Source of the DNA: Gigantopelta aegis
Taxonomy: Eukaryota > Mollusca > Gastropoda > Neomphalida > Peltospiridae
DNA length: 64,000 nt
Direction of reading: 5' to 3'
Assembly (NCBI RefSeq): GCF_016097555.1
Contig: NC_054706.1
Coordinates: forward strand, 48,096,160-48,160,159
Under the pieces are notes generated by a model. That model saw only the letters and a list, made by a program, of their open reading frames with translations, ran no database searches and was not told the origin of the DNA. Every line of letters starts with the position of its first letter. Within the stretch, counting starts at the first letter, position 1. The position numbers were made by a program, and so were the translations under genes. This document shows positions 22,661 through 33,804 of this stretch, in pieces.

Positions 22661-22823
22661 TCCCTTCTTTCTTCAAAATTTAATGATTAATTATTTTTCA
22701 ATTTAACATTTATACATGTACATTATATTTAATGACAATGGATTTGGTAAATTCAGTTAGTATGTAATCTAATAATAAATATGTGGGTTGTTTTTCAGGT
22801 TTCCAGACAATTTGAGTGTTAAT
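22661..22823 (+). promoter_or_regulatory. 5' flank of the receptor with acceptor-like site
   Basis: TTGTTTTTCAG at 22788-22798 is a strong acceptor 25 bases before the first ATG. No promoter was recognised. Confidence 0.45.
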
Positions 22824-23945
22824 ATGTATTACGACGACTATAGCAGTATGTATTACGAAAACAGCAGTATGTATCACAAAAACAGCAGTATGTATCACAA
22901 AAACAGCAGTATGTATCACAAAAACAGCACTATATATTACAAAAACAGCAGCATGTATTACGACTGTAACTTCACTGGCTGTCTTCTCGACAACTATGAG
23001 ACCCACGACGATATTAGCTATATATCAGGCATGAATTCAACATTAGCTGTCATCAGCATTGTGATTGCCGTCTGGATCATTTTCGCTAATGTCTTGATCA
23101 TAACGACAATACTGTTTTCTGCGACAATGCGAACTGAATTGCGTAACCAACTAATTGTCAACATATTTTTTGTCGACTTGCTTCAAGGACTAATATACTG
23201 TCCCTCCATTGCCCACTTCGTTCTAGAAGAAGATTTGGAATTGCCTTGTGAATTTGAATTATTTTCTTATTTTTTCTTTGTACATACTGACATTTTCTTA
23301 GTAATGTGGTTACTGGTTACTCAGAATTTGCTCTACCTGACGAAGCAGATGTCTCTAAATCTCCCGGCGTTGTCTAATCGTGTTCGCGTCCTGGTGAAGA
23401 TATTCTGTAATGGACTTCCGTGGATGATGTCTTTAGTTGTTCTGATGCCTTTACTCTTCTCTGGATTTGATCTGTCTCTATCCCGCACGTGTCTGCCACT
23501 CAGTGCCAACTCCGCCCGAGTTCATGCAGCCGCTCTCAGTTTCTTTCTGCCAGCAGCAGTCAACCTCGTCCTGATTATCTGCTTCATCGTGTTCCACACC
23601 TGCGCTAAACCACGAGCTCGAGTTGCCGAGGAAAACCTTCTGGGTGGACCCAGCGCTCTGGAACACCCGATCTGCTACATCGCGCCTTCGCTCGTGGCTG
23701 TTCTGTTCAGTGTTATGAATGAAGTGGCCAATATATACATTTTGGGATCTGGGCCTTCCTTTTATAGACATTTAAGACTTATTGTCTCTATACATGTAAG
23801 CGGCACAACACTGGAGATGGCAAGATCTGGAATCCTTCCTCTGACCTGGCTGCTTCTACCCGATGTACGAGCCGCCATGATGGATCTCTGGAAATCTTTG
23901 CGAGGAGCCAGGTCTCGTTGGACGGCGCTTCATACCGTGCCTTAA
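22824..23945 (+). CDS. Rhodopsin-like (class A) G-protein-coupled receptor, orphan, single coding exon
   Basis: 373 residues from the first ATG (22824). The frame is open back to about 22788, but a good acceptor (TTTTTCAG at 22791-22798) suggests a 5' exon further upstream. Seven hydrophobic segments are visible: about residues 73-98, 108-128, 145-172, 190-215, 235-260, 283-308 and 317-347. Class A landmarks are N89 (TM1), D118 (TM2), C142 and C223 (likely disulfide), W200 (TM4) and P243 (TM5). The DRY motif is replaced by a VTQN-like sequence at about 165-168, and the usual NPxxY of TM7 is missing. The extracellular N-terminus (about 1-70) is made of repeated NSSMYHK-like heptads rich in N-glycosylation sequons and tyrosine. 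It probably acts in the plasma membrane; ligand and G protein are unknown. A poly(A) signal lies at 24099-24104. The loss of DRY and NPxxY suggests a lineage-specific, divergent receptor. Confidence 0.85.
   Translation: MYYDDYSSMYYENSSMYHKNSSMYHKNSSMYHKNSTIYYKNSSMYYDCNFTGCLLDNYETHDDISYISGMNSTLAVISIVIAVWIIFANVLIITTILFSATMRTELRNQLIVNIFFVDLLQGLIYCPSIAHFVLEEDLELPCEFELFSYFFFVHTDIFLVMWLLVTQNLLYLTKQMSLNLPALSNRVRVLVKIFCNGLPWMMSLVVLMPLLFSGFDLSLSRTCLPLSANSARVHAAALSFFLPAAVNLVLIICFIVFHTCAKPRARVAEENLLGGPSALEHPICYIAPSLVAVLFSVMNEVANIYILGSGPSFYRHLRLIVSIHVSGTTLEMARSGILPLTWLLLPDVRAAMMDLWKSLRGARSRWTALHTVP
22842..22964 (+). repeat. In-frame 21-bp tandem repeat in the receptor N-terminus (6 units)
   Basis: Six units of 21 bases (the last 18) in frame, encoding SSMYHKN-like heptads. 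Three central units are identical. Each unit adds one NSS or NST glycosylation sequon and one or two tyrosines. Confidence 0.9.
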
Positions 23946-24098
23946 AATAAGGAAGAGGTATCGCAGAATTCGTTAGAAAGCAAAAGAAAGGAATATTATT
24001 TAGTGACACACCAAAATACATGTACAGTATAATCAGTTGCATTTATGTTTATTAACAGCAAATACAATGGGTTGGAACACCGATGACAGGAAAAGGTC

Positions 24099-24104
24099 AA
24101 TAAA
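24099..24104 (+). terminator. Poly(A) signal of the receptor gene
   Basis: AATAAA about 155 bases after the stop codon at 23943-23945. It is the nearest canonical hexamer on the coding strand. Confidence 0.5.
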
Positions 24105-24544
24105 ATACCCTTTAAACGGTTTGCACGTCAAGGCTGATAATCTATAACATTATTGTATCTGCATGTAAAAGATAATTTTAATACTTCTATTGAAAACGTT
24201 CATGTTTTTTTTTATCTGCCAACGTTTATGAGGTTGTTACCGACACTACATCGGATACGTACTGTAAAATCACATACTATTTTAAAAGCACATCAAAATG
24301 GAATGTTTAGTTACTGCTTTTATATACTTTCTATGTGTATATGTTCCACTAGTGTATCGTACTGGTTTTTATTACGAAACGAGAGTTAGGATTCTTGTAT
24401 TGCCTGCGCGAGAGCGAGGGTAATCCATGAATCCTGACACGAGTTTCGTAAAATCAGTACGATTAACACGCGAGTGTAATAATTTATTTATTATACATAT
24501 TATTCATGATATTATTTTATGAATAACAAGCTAGGTCATTTGGA

Positions 24545-25843
24545 TGTCACTAAGGCAACTAAATATTAAACAGCATTCCTTTTGGATGGGAATGAGAAAA
24601 GTTGTTGCTAAGTGGGTTCGTAGTTGCAAGTAGTGTGAAGCTAGGACATATCCTATACCGCATAGAACGGCGTCTTTGATTGCTATGCCACCAACGGAAA
24701 GGGTTGCTCTAGATAGTATATGTCCATTTTCTCATACCCATCGGGACAGTAAATATATTGTTGTGGTGAGGGATTATTTTACAAAATAGACGGAAGATTA
24801 CCTCATTCCTAATCAAGAAGCCAAAACACTTTGCACAAGTGTTAGTATACAAATTATTTTCTAGGTTTGGATTTGAGTAAATTAATAAATATGTGAAGTG
24901 CATATGTGCGGACTGATCAGTCTGATTGGGACTTACATTTGCCTCTGGTCACTATGGCATAAAGGACTTAACTTACTTACATACTTAATCCCCTTCGTGC
25001 TAAAAAGCATATAAGGCTGTGGCCAGAGATCGCCACTGCTGCCTGTCTTTTGCCAGCTTCTCCAGCAGCCCAAGCACAGACTTCCTTCTCTACTGTCCTC
25101 CATGTTTTTTTCGGTTTTCCTCGTTTCCTTTTTCCAGGATGGGTCCATCGGAGTGCCACTCTTGGCATAAATTACTAGTATTCATGAAACCACTGGATTT
25201 ACACCTAATAAAATGTTGTTAGGGACTGAAATCCATGTACCTTTGACACTTTTGATCGAAAGTTTACCAAAGAAAACTGACAATTCTGTTGAGTATGCTG
25301 ATAAATTAGAAGCGAAGCTTAATAATGTGTTTGAGGTTGCTTGTGAATATATCAAAATATATGAAGAAAGGCAAAAGGTTCATTATGATCGAAAGGTTAG
25401 TGGACATAATTTGGACAGATGCTAACGTTTGTTTATACACTCCAAATAGAAGGAAAGGGTTGCCCCAAAACAATTCAGAATTGTTTGACTGGTCCTTTTC
25501 AAATACTAAACAAGATTATCAGCAGTAAACTGTGTTATTTCAAAACCCGGGAGTAGTGTTAAACAAGTGGTTCATTTTAATAGAATTAAACCTAACTATG
25601 AAAGTGAGTTAGAGGATACTGAACATTGTTAGGATGATGATCTCCCGATACTAGAGGAAACTGTTATACCTGATGTTAGTGACAGTTTGGGGTCTGAATT
25701 TATTGATATTGTAGATCAAAGAGTTTATGGAGCAATAGCTCCAAGGGTCACACATTTAGACTGTTCTGTTGGGGAATCAGACACAAGGTGGATACGTAAA
25801 TATCCAGAGTGGATGAGATCGGAAGAATACGATTTGTTCTGAT
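24545..25843 (+). pseudogene. pol: Decayed gypsy integrase and pol 3' end
   Basis: Forward translation in several frames shows a zinc-finger region (MRKVVAKWVRSC), the core start (PPTERVALDSICPF, KYIVVVRDYFTK), the late core (ETTGFTPNKMLLGTEIHVPL) and the C-terminal part (EERQKVHYDRKV, VKQVVHFNRIKPNY). Stops and frameshifts are scattered throughout. A 208-base LINE fragment interrupts it at 24964-25171. It differs in sequence and orientation from the element at 2118-7925. No function remains. Confidence 0.75.
24964..25171 (-). mobile_element. LINE 3' end inserted in the integrase relic, 9-bp target duplication
   Basis: Minus strand encodes PRVALRWTHPGKRKRGKPKK, typical of the C-terminus of LINE ORF2 in RTE-like and related clades. 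After a frameshift comes a RQQWRSLATAL-like block, a stop and a TAAG-rich tail. TGGCATAAA occurs at 24955-24963 and 25163-25171. Confidence 0.75.
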
Positions 25844-26305
25844 TATTGTATCATGTACATAATTTGCTTTGTTTGGTAATTTTGAGTGAGATTTGACACC
25901 ATGAACTATTTCTCCGGAAATATTGTGTTACAAACTGTAATACTTGAACAGTGAACTGTTCTTTATTTTTTTTATTCATTTTTTTTTTAAACTTCCATTT
26001 TTATTTTGGGCGTCGTGGTTGTCGGTCTACAGGTGGGTTTTTTTTTTTTGAGTGCTCCGGGGGGGGGGTCATTTGGATTGAGATATTATATTGTGGACAA
26101 TCAACTTGTTACGAAAGCGGACACACACGTTCATATCAATAATGTATGTCGTTTTACGTCTTGAAATGATCTGTGTTATTAAACTTCCATCCACTGTGTT
26201 TATTAAAGTTGCATGGTCTTTGTTTATTGAAGTTCCATGGACTTTGTTTATTAAAGTTCCATGGACTGTTTATTTCGTTCATTATGGATTTTTGTATATC
26301 GTTGC
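25735..26305 (+). repeat. Direct repeat in the 3' region of the old gypsy element, unit 1
   Basis: Matches 26461-26930 with shared blocks GAGTGGATGAGATCGG, TTGTATCATGTACATA and CTCCGGAAATATTGTGTTAC. Possibly the end of pol plus UTR, duplicated. Confidence 0.7.
26182..26272 (+). repeat. 25-bp tandem repeat
   Basis: Three to four units of TTTATTAAAGTTCCATGGAC type. A shorter version is present in the second unit (26840-26890). Confidence 0.75.
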
Positions 26306-26459
26306 TGGTCACTACACCCTCTTCTATCTCACTAACCACTAACCAACTAAATATTAAGCTACTGTCCTGGACAGCCAGCCCAGATAGCTGAGGTGTGTGC
26401 CCAGGACAGCGTGCTTCAACCTTAATTGGATATAAGCACGAAAATAAGTTAAAATGAAA
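26306..26459 (+). repeat. SINE type 2, 5'-truncated
   Basis: From CACTACACCCTCTTCTATCT to TATAAGCACGAAAATAAGTT; sits at the border between the two direct repeats. Confidence 0.75.
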
Positions 26460-26460
26460 T

Positions 26461-26930
26461 GTTGGGGAATGTGACAGAAGGTGGAGACGTAAATGCCCAG
26501 AGTGGATGAGATCGGGAGAATATGATTTGTCCTGATTATTGTATCATGTACATATTTTGTTTTGTGAGTGGTTATGTATTTGTTTCTATATTGTGAAATG
26601 TTCAGTATGTTTGGTAATGTTTAGTGAGATTTGACACCATGAACTGTTTCTCCGGAAATATTGTGTTACAAACTATAATACTTGAATTTGAACAGTGAAC
26701 TGGGTTTGTTTTAATTTGGATTGTGGTATTATAGTGTGGAAAATCATCTTGTTACGAAAGCGGACAAATACTTTCATATCGATATTGGATGTCATTCTAC
26801 GTCTTCAAATAATCTGTATCATTAAACTTTCCATCCACTGTGTTTATTAAAGTTCCATGGACTTTGTTTATTAAAATTCTATGGACTGTTTATTTCGTTC
26901 ATTATGGATTTGTGTATATCCTTGCTGGTC
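26461..26930 (+). repeat. Direct repeat in the 3' region of the old gypsy element, unit 2
   Basis: Partner of 25735-26305. Confidence 0.7.
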
Positions 26931-26936
26931 GTGAAT

Positions 26937-27128
26937 TGTTGTTCCTGCATTGGTGAACTCTGGTAGTGGACAATTCGTGACATGACCAGTCATAAAGGAC
27001 TGTTGTTCCTGCATTGGTGAACTCTGGTAGTGGACAATTCGTGACGTGACCAGTCATAAAGAACTGTTGTTCCTGCATTGGTGAACTCTGGTAGTGGACA
27101 ATTCGTGACATGACCAGTCATAAAGGAC
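26937..27128 (+). repeat. 64-bp tandem repeat, three units
   Basis: Three nearly identical 64-base units beginning TGTTGTTCCTGCATTGGTGA at 26937, 27001 and 27065, followed by shorter echoes (GACCAGTCATAAACGACTG). Confidence 0.9.
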
Positions 27129-28388
27129 TGTTGAGTTTGGATGACCAGTCATAAACGACTGTTGAGTTTGGATTCTGGTTGAGATCCATGACTTATCGAT
27201 AGTCATGAATTAATATTTGTGGAATTCATGAGACTTGTGCCTACTAGGATGCAAGACTTAGTCATGAACTGTTCCTGAATTATATTAATATTTGAAATGT
27301 TTAATTGCAGAAGTGTGAACTGAATATTTGTATATCTAGTATTGAATATTTAAAATTATGTTATATATAATATCTTGTAATTGAAAGTCATTTTATAATT
27401 GACATTAATTTTACTATGTTTTATGAGAATTTAAAAACTATTTGTTATTAATTAATATTAGTGATCTGTCCGAATATTCGATCGCTAATTTGCTATTCGA
27501 AATATTCGAACATCTGGGATTTGTAGGTCGTAGCTGAAAAATTACTCTAAATGAAATGGATAATGTGGGGTTTTTTAATTCTAAGATCGATGCTGGCGTG
27601 CATCAGTCGGGGACATAAAGCATGTTTTGTGTTTCAGAATAGAGTATTACGCGGGTGGCTGAAATTCATAAAAGAGTAGTATGTTCGATTAAATGGGAAT
27701 GGGCTTCATCTAGTCAATATATCGATTTCAAATCCTATAAACAAGAATTAAAATAAAAACTGCCATCCAACTGCCATGTGTAAAAAAAACCCCTAAAAAA
27801 AACCCCAAGAAGCTAATCCATTGTAGGATGCAGCATATGATAATGACAGATTTTAAAAAATATTCTATCAGAGGATTAGAATTATTTTCATTTGATTATT
27901 AATTTATAAATCATGGTCTGTGTGGGAATTGTTAAATTGAGATGCTACACTGTTGTTGAATGCAGCGTATGACAGACATTGTATTTTAACAATAGACTGG
28001 CATTTTCGCGATAAAACTATTTAAAAACAAAAAGTAGTTGTTAATTGATTTGGAATGTAATGTAGAATATTCTGAGCTCTTTTGGATATAGATATTAGTG
28101 CTGTGGGTTATTGGATAATTAAATTGTAGATTTGAGTCATTGCTATTGTGTAAATATTCAAGTAAAAAGTGAAATACTCTGATTTATAAGATATGGCTTA
28201 ATTTTGTGTAAATTATGTATACATGTAGGTCTGTGGAACGGTTTCTCCTTTATTTTTAAATTATATATAAATATTATTAATATGACATTGTCACGTTTGG
28301 TGTTGTTGTTTTGTTTTATTGTTGTGTTGTTTTTTTTTTTTAAACCAAATTCGAGTCATTGTACTGTTGTTTTGTTTTGTTTTTTCCT
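27129..28388. other. AT-rich sequence, nothing recognised
   Basis: No coding signal, no second copy in the window. It may be the remaining LTR or UTR of the old gypsy element at its left end. Confidence 0.5.
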
Positions 28389-28778
28389 TAAAGGGACATT
28401 CCTGAGTTTGCTGCATTGTAAGATGTTTCCGACTAATAAAATAGTTCTTCGATTAAACTTACATATTAAATATAGTTTCTTGTTTAGGATATCAGTGTCT
28501 GTATATTCAATGTGTTTCTGGTCGTCTTAATATTTGTAAGAAGCCCAAACTGGATTTTGTTTTCAAATAATTTCGTACGTACGAAAAAATTATATTTTAG
28601 GAAATAAAATGAAATTTAACCTAGTACATATATAAGAACGATCAGAAACATGTTTAATATACAGATACTAATATTTTATGTAGAAAACTATATTTGATAT
28701 GTAATTACAATCGTTAAAAAGTCTCTGTTAGTCGATAACATCTTAAAAATTGCAGGAAACTCAGGAATGTCCCTTTAA
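28389..28778. mobile_element. M1 fold-back MITE
   Basis: TTAAAGGGACATTCCTGAG to CTCAGGAATGTCCCTTTAA, central TTTCGTACGTACGAAA. Confidence 0.85.
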
Positions 28779-29007
28779 TTTATTTGATCTATTATGTGTA
28801 TCTTTCACCGTGTGTATAAATGTGTATGGTTATATGTTTAGGTGGGTTAATTGTTGCAGAGATATTTAGATTGACTTTTGGAAGTTTGCATTTGTTTGTT
28901 TTTATTGGGAAATATGGAAAACACACCTGTGTCGTTAAAGTTGATGGAGTAAATTCTGAACTATGAGGACAGCTTAGGGTGTAGTGATGAGGTATATAAC
29001 GTTCCGG

Positions 29008-29611
29008 GGGCGGGACGTAGCCCAGTGGTACAGCGCTTGCTCGATGCGCGGTCGGTGTGGGATCGATCCCCGTCAGTGGGCCCATTGGGCTATTTTTCGT
29101 TCCAACCAGTGCACCAATGAATGAATGAATGAATGAATGTTTAACGACACCCCAGCACGAAAAATACATCGGCTATTTGGTGTCAAACTATGGTAATGCA
29201 AATAAATAAAGTGATGATCAACATCAATATAAAAATTCAAGATATAAATAAAAGCAGTGTAAAGAACTGTGCAAAAACACAAATATCACAGAATTTTACG
29301 GATACTAAATTTTACTCAAAACTTCAATTTTGTGCTGTATTGGCCATTCTCAAAGATAATGTTACACCCCTGCACCACGGTGAGGTAACAGCACACGCAG
29401 GGGAACCAGTGCACCACGACTGGTATATCAAAGGCCGTGGTATGTATCATCCTGTCTGTGGGATGGTGCATATAAAAGATCCCTTGCTGCTAATCGACAA
29501 GAGTAGCCCATTAAGTGGCGACAGCGGGTTTCCTGTGTGGTCCTTAACCATATGTCTGACGCCATATAACCGTAACTAAAATGTGTTGAGTGCGCCGTTA
29601 AATAAAAGATG
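29008..29611 (+). repeat. SINE type 1a split by an S6 retroposon
   Basis: Head 29008-29116 and centre/tail 29404-29611, separated by the insertion at 29117-29403. Confidence 0.8.
29117..29403 (-). mobile_element. S6 retroposon, full copy, 13-bp target duplication
   Basis: 287 bp flanked by AACCAGTGCACCA (29104-29116, 29404-29416). On the minus strand its 3' end is an (ATTC)n tail. This copy shows that the short S6 units elsewhere are 3' ends of a longer retroposon. Confidence 0.8.
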
Positions 29612-30299
29612 TCTTTATATAACGTTCCTGTTTTTTCTGCTGATCTGTCCTTTCATATTTCTTTCGTTATTATTTTTATTTGGTTTTTCTTCCTGTTATT
29701 CTTCTTAGTAAATACACTATTCACTAATACTATTCTTACTTATGTGGAAATGTCAGGAACGTTACGTTATATTGCGTTACGTTCTTTTTAATTCATGAAA
29801 AATTGTGGTATGAGACCATATTTATTTTTTAATTTTAGTGGAAATTTACTCGGGTGTTTTCGGGAAACTACGAGCTCATGTCACAGGATAATGATTTGCT
29901 AGCAAATGAAAACGGTTCATAATAAAATCGTGCAGTAAACTTTGGCTATCGAACGTGATGTTTTGTAGTTTGGATATTATTAAATTTGAACTTGTGCTTG
30001 CTTCTAAACACTTAGAACCGCCCCTTTCAAAAAAACATTCTATAGTCGAATAATAATAAGGTTAATAATAATAAAATAGTGGGGATATTAAATTAAATAT
30101 GGGAAGGTAATATATATATATAATTTGTTTGTTTCACGGTAAGATAGTAAGAATTTGTGTAGTGGAATTTGAGTTTTTGTGTGCGGGGAGGGGGTTCATT
30201 TGTCGTGGATATAAATGGACGATAGAGAATTTGTCATGTAATAATTATCTTGAATAAACATATAACATGTCATGTTGTTATTTTATCTGTCTCAGAACG
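29612..30299. other. No gene seen
   Basis: AT-rich, short frames only; a poly-T stretch near 29660 and a TA run near 30110. Confidence 0.5.
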
Positions 30300-30566
30300 G
30301 GGGTGTGATTTAGTTCAGTCGGGTGAGCTCTCGCCTAAGGTGGATCCATTCAACTGATTGGGTTTTTCTCGTTCCAACCAATGCACCACAACTGGACACA
30401 GGTCGTGGTATGTGCTTTCTTGTCTGTGGGAAAGTGCATATAAAAGATCCCTTGCTGATAATGGAAAAATGTAGCGGGTTTATTCTGATGACTACGAGTT
30501 TGACATCCAATAGCCAATGATTAATTAATCAATGTGCTCTAGTGGTGTTGTTAAACAAAACAAACG
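30300..30566 (+). repeat. SINE type 3/1b
   Basis: Head TTTAGTTCAGTCGGGTGAGC, shared centre, tail GTGGTGTTGTTAAACAAAAC. Confidence 0.7.
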
Positions 30567-30689
30567 GTTAACTTTAAATAACAATTATGTTCATTTGATA
30601 TGTCCATAATTAACATAATTAATGTACATTGTAAAGAAAATCGAAATATTACGGTACTAATATTGAAGTTTAAATAGTTGTGCTGTTTT

Positions 30690-31142
30690 GGGAGGAAATG
30701 TTTCGTTTAACGACGCACTCAACACAGTTTATTTACGGTTATATGGCGTCAGACATATGGTTAAGGACCACACAGATATAGAGAGGAAACCCGCTGTCGC
30801 CACTTCATGGGCTACTCTTTTCGATTAGCAGCAAGGGATCTTTTATATGCACAATCCCACGGTCTTTTTTACACTTGTTGTGGAGCACTGGCTGGAACGA
30901 GAAATAGCTCAATAGGGCCGCCGACGGGGCAGTGGCATAGCCATGGGGCCGCCGATGGGGCAGTGGCATAGCCATGCCCCTCCCCCCAAATCCCGGCAAA
31001 TTAGGGGTGATCAGTGGCGTACTCGATATCATTGTTTACTTGGCTACCAGGTGGCACCCCCCAATACAAAATTCTACCTACGCCACTGCGACGGGGATCG
31101 ATCCTAAACCGACCGCGCTGCCACTGGGCTACGTCCCGCCCC
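30690..31142 (-). repeat. SINE type 1a split by a hAT-like MITE
   Basis: Reverse type 1a copy with head at 31089-31142, interrupted at 30930-31088. Confidence 0.8.
30930..31088. mobile_element. hAT-like MITE, 8-bp target duplication
   Basis: 159 bp with ends CAGTGGCATAG and CTACGCCACTG and the 8-bp repeat CGACGGGG on both sides (30922-30929, 31089-31096). An 8-bp duplication with CAGTGGCGTA-type ends is characteristic of hAT elements. An internal CAGTGGCATAGCCATG repeat suggests a tandem end. Confidence 0.8.
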
Positions 31143-31379
31143 GTGGTGTTTTGATGTCATTAAAGTAATGGATATAGTGCTACTCCGGTAAAGAACCATA
31201 ACATCGCCAGTAATCAAGCAGTAATAACTGTACGGGTTATTTCCCTTGTATGGTTTTGGAGGAAAATCCTTACAGTAATTAATCAATGTGCTCTAGTGGT
31301 GTCGTTAAACAAAACCAATTGTCCGAGCATGAAAACTAGGAATGGTATGGCAAATTTACTAGTTTGTTTAAAGTTAAGT
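31143..31379. other. Short unassigned stretch with a SINE tail
   Basis: A 1b tail fragment at about 31278-31312; otherwise nothing. Confidence 0.5.
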
Positions 31380-31545
31380 GGACGGGACGTAGCCCAGTGG
31401 TAAAGCGCTCGCTTGATGCGCGGTCGGTCCGGGATCGATCTTCGTCGGTGGGTCCATTGGGTTATTTCTCGTTCCAGCCAGCGCACCACGACTGGTATAT
31501 CAAAGGCCATGTGCTATCCTGCCTGTGGGATGATGCATATAAGAT
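31380..31545 (+). repeat. SINE type 1, 3'-truncated at the minisatellite
   Basis: Head and centre of a type 1 SINE ending abruptly at CATATAAGATAGGATGCAGG, where the minisatellite begins. Confidence 0.75.
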
Positions 31546-33255
31546 AGGATGCAGGATGCAGAGGTGGGATTGCAGCTTTAATTTATAGGATGCAAGGTGA
31601 GATTGTATCTTTAATTTACAATATTATAGGATGCATCTGCGAGATTGCATCTTTAAATTATAATATTACAGGATGCAGAGGTGGGATTGTAGCTTGAATT
31701 TATAGGCTGCGAGGTGAGATTATATCTTTAATTTACGATATTAGAGGATACATCTGCGAGATTGTATCTTTAAATTACAATATTATAGGATGCCGAGGTG
31801 GGATTGCAGCTTTAATTTACAGGATGCAAGGTGAGATTGTATTTTATATTTACAATATTAGAGGATGCAGAGGTGGGAATATAGCTTTAATTTACAGGGT
31901 GCGAGGTGTGATTGTATCTTTAATTTACAATATTAGAGGATGCATAGGTGAGGTTGTATCTTTAAATTACAATATTATAGGATGCAGAGGTGGGATTGCA
32001 GGTTTAATTTACAGGATGCAAGGTGACATTGTATTTTATATTTACAATATTATAGGATGCATAGGTGAGATTGTATCTTTAAATTACAATATTATAGGAT
32101 GCAGAGGTGGGATTGCAGCTTTAATTTACAGGATGCAAGGTGAGATTGTATCTTTAATTTACAATATTAGAGGATGCAGAGGTGGGATTGTAGCTTTAAT
32201 TTACAATATTAGAGGATGCATCTGCGAGATTGTATCTTTAATTTACAATATTAGAGGATGCAGAGGTGGGATTGTAGATTTAATTTACAATATTAGAGGA
32301 TGCATCTGTGAGATTGTATCTTTAATTTACAATATTAGAGGATGCATCTGCGAGATTGTAGCTTTAATTTACAATATTAGAGGATGCAGAGGTGGGATTG
32401 TATCTTTAATTTCCAGGATGCGACGTGACATTTTATCTTTAATTTACAATATTACAGGCTGCAAGGTGAGATTGTATTTTTAATTTACAATATTAGAGGA
32501 TGCAGAGGTGGTATTCTACTTTAATTTACAGGATGCGACGTGAGATTTTAACTTTAATTTACAATATTATAGGATGCCGAGGTGGGATTGCAGCTTTAAT
32601 TTACAGGATGCAAGGTGAGATTGTATTTTATATTTACAATATTAGAGGATGCAGAGGTGGGAATATAGCTTTAATTTACAGGGTGCGAGGTGTGATTGTA
32701 TCTTTAATTTACAATATTAGAGGATGCATAGGTGAGGTTGTATCTTTAAATTACAATATTATAGGATGCAGAGGTGGGATTGCAGCTTTAATTTACAGGA
32801 TGCAAGGTGACATTGTATCTTTAATTTACAATATTAAAGGATGCAGAGGTGGGATTGTAGCTTTAATTTACAATATTAGAGGATGCATCTGCGAGATTGT
32901 ATCTTTAATTTACAATATTAGAGGATGCATCTGCGAGATTGTATCTTTAATTTACAATATTAGAGGATGTAGAGGTGAGATTGTATCTTTAATTTACAAT
33001 ATTAGAGGATGCAGAGGTGGGATTGTATCTTTAATTTCCAGGATGCGACGTGAGATATTATCTTTAATTTACAATATTACAGGATGTAAGTTGAGATTGT
33101 ATCTTTAATTTACAATATTAGAGGATGCAGAGGTGGGATTGTAGCTTTTATTTACAGGCTAAGAGATGAGATTGTATCTTTAATTTACAATATCAGATGT
33201 GATATCAGGTGGGATTGTAGCTTTAATTTACATTATTACAGGATGCAGAGGTGAG
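31546..33255 (+). repeat. Minisatellite of 42-bp and 33-bp units with a 784-bp higher-order repeat
   Basis: Long units (about 42 bases: GGATGCAGAGGTGGGATTGT ... CAATATTAGA) alternate with short ones (33 bases, lacking the CAATATTA part). The block starting near 31792 recurs near 32576, an offset of 784. Because 42 and 33 are multiples of three, the array reads as open frames of 219 and 202 codons (31824-32483, 32500-33108), which I do not regard as genes. Confidence 0.93.
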
Positions 33256-33259
33256 AAAA

Positions 33260-33620
33260 AAGTAAAGTTTGTTTTATTTAAACACGCCACTAGAGCACAT
33301 TGATTTTGTTATCTTATCATTGGCTATTGGACCTCAAACATATCGTCATTCTGACACTGTTTTTTAGAGGAAACCTGCTGTCGCCACATAGGCTACTATT
33401 TTACGACAGGCAGCAAGAGATCTTTTATTAGCGCTTCCCACAGGCAGGATAGCACAAACCATGGCCTTTGTTGAACCAGTTATGGATCACTGGTCGGAGC
33501 ACTCACTCAGGGTTTGGAGTCAGTATCTGGATTAAAAATCCCATGCCTCGACTGGGATCCGAACCCAGTACCTACAAGCCTATAGACCAATGGCCTAATC
33601 ATGACGCCACCGAGGCCGGT
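33260..33620 (-). repeat. SINE type 5
   Basis: Reverse full-length copy, from the GTTTGTTTTATTTAAACACG tail to the GACGCCACCGAGGCCGG head. Confidence 0.8.
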
Positions 33621-33804
33621 AATCAGGCTTTTAGTTTATGCTTTTAAATGTGCCTCTTGTTTAGGTTAACCGTGATAACGAAAATGCTGCATCTCATTTG
33701 TTTTTAATTACATATGCAGTGATATGGCATATGTCATTAACATATTGACCTATAATAAATGAAAAAGCCCATATTTACATAAATACTGCGACATCTAGAA
33801 AACA

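Noticed and set aside
28990..29100. tRNA-like cloverleaf candidates in the SINE heads
   Set aside because: They have A- and B-box-like motifs but are followed by the SINE centre and are repeated many times; they are SINE heads, not tRNA genes.
31824..33108. Two long open frames (219 and 202 codons)
   Set aside because: They are simply the translation of the 42/33-bp minisatellite; unit length divisible by three keeps them open. No start context, splice site or non-repeat sequence.
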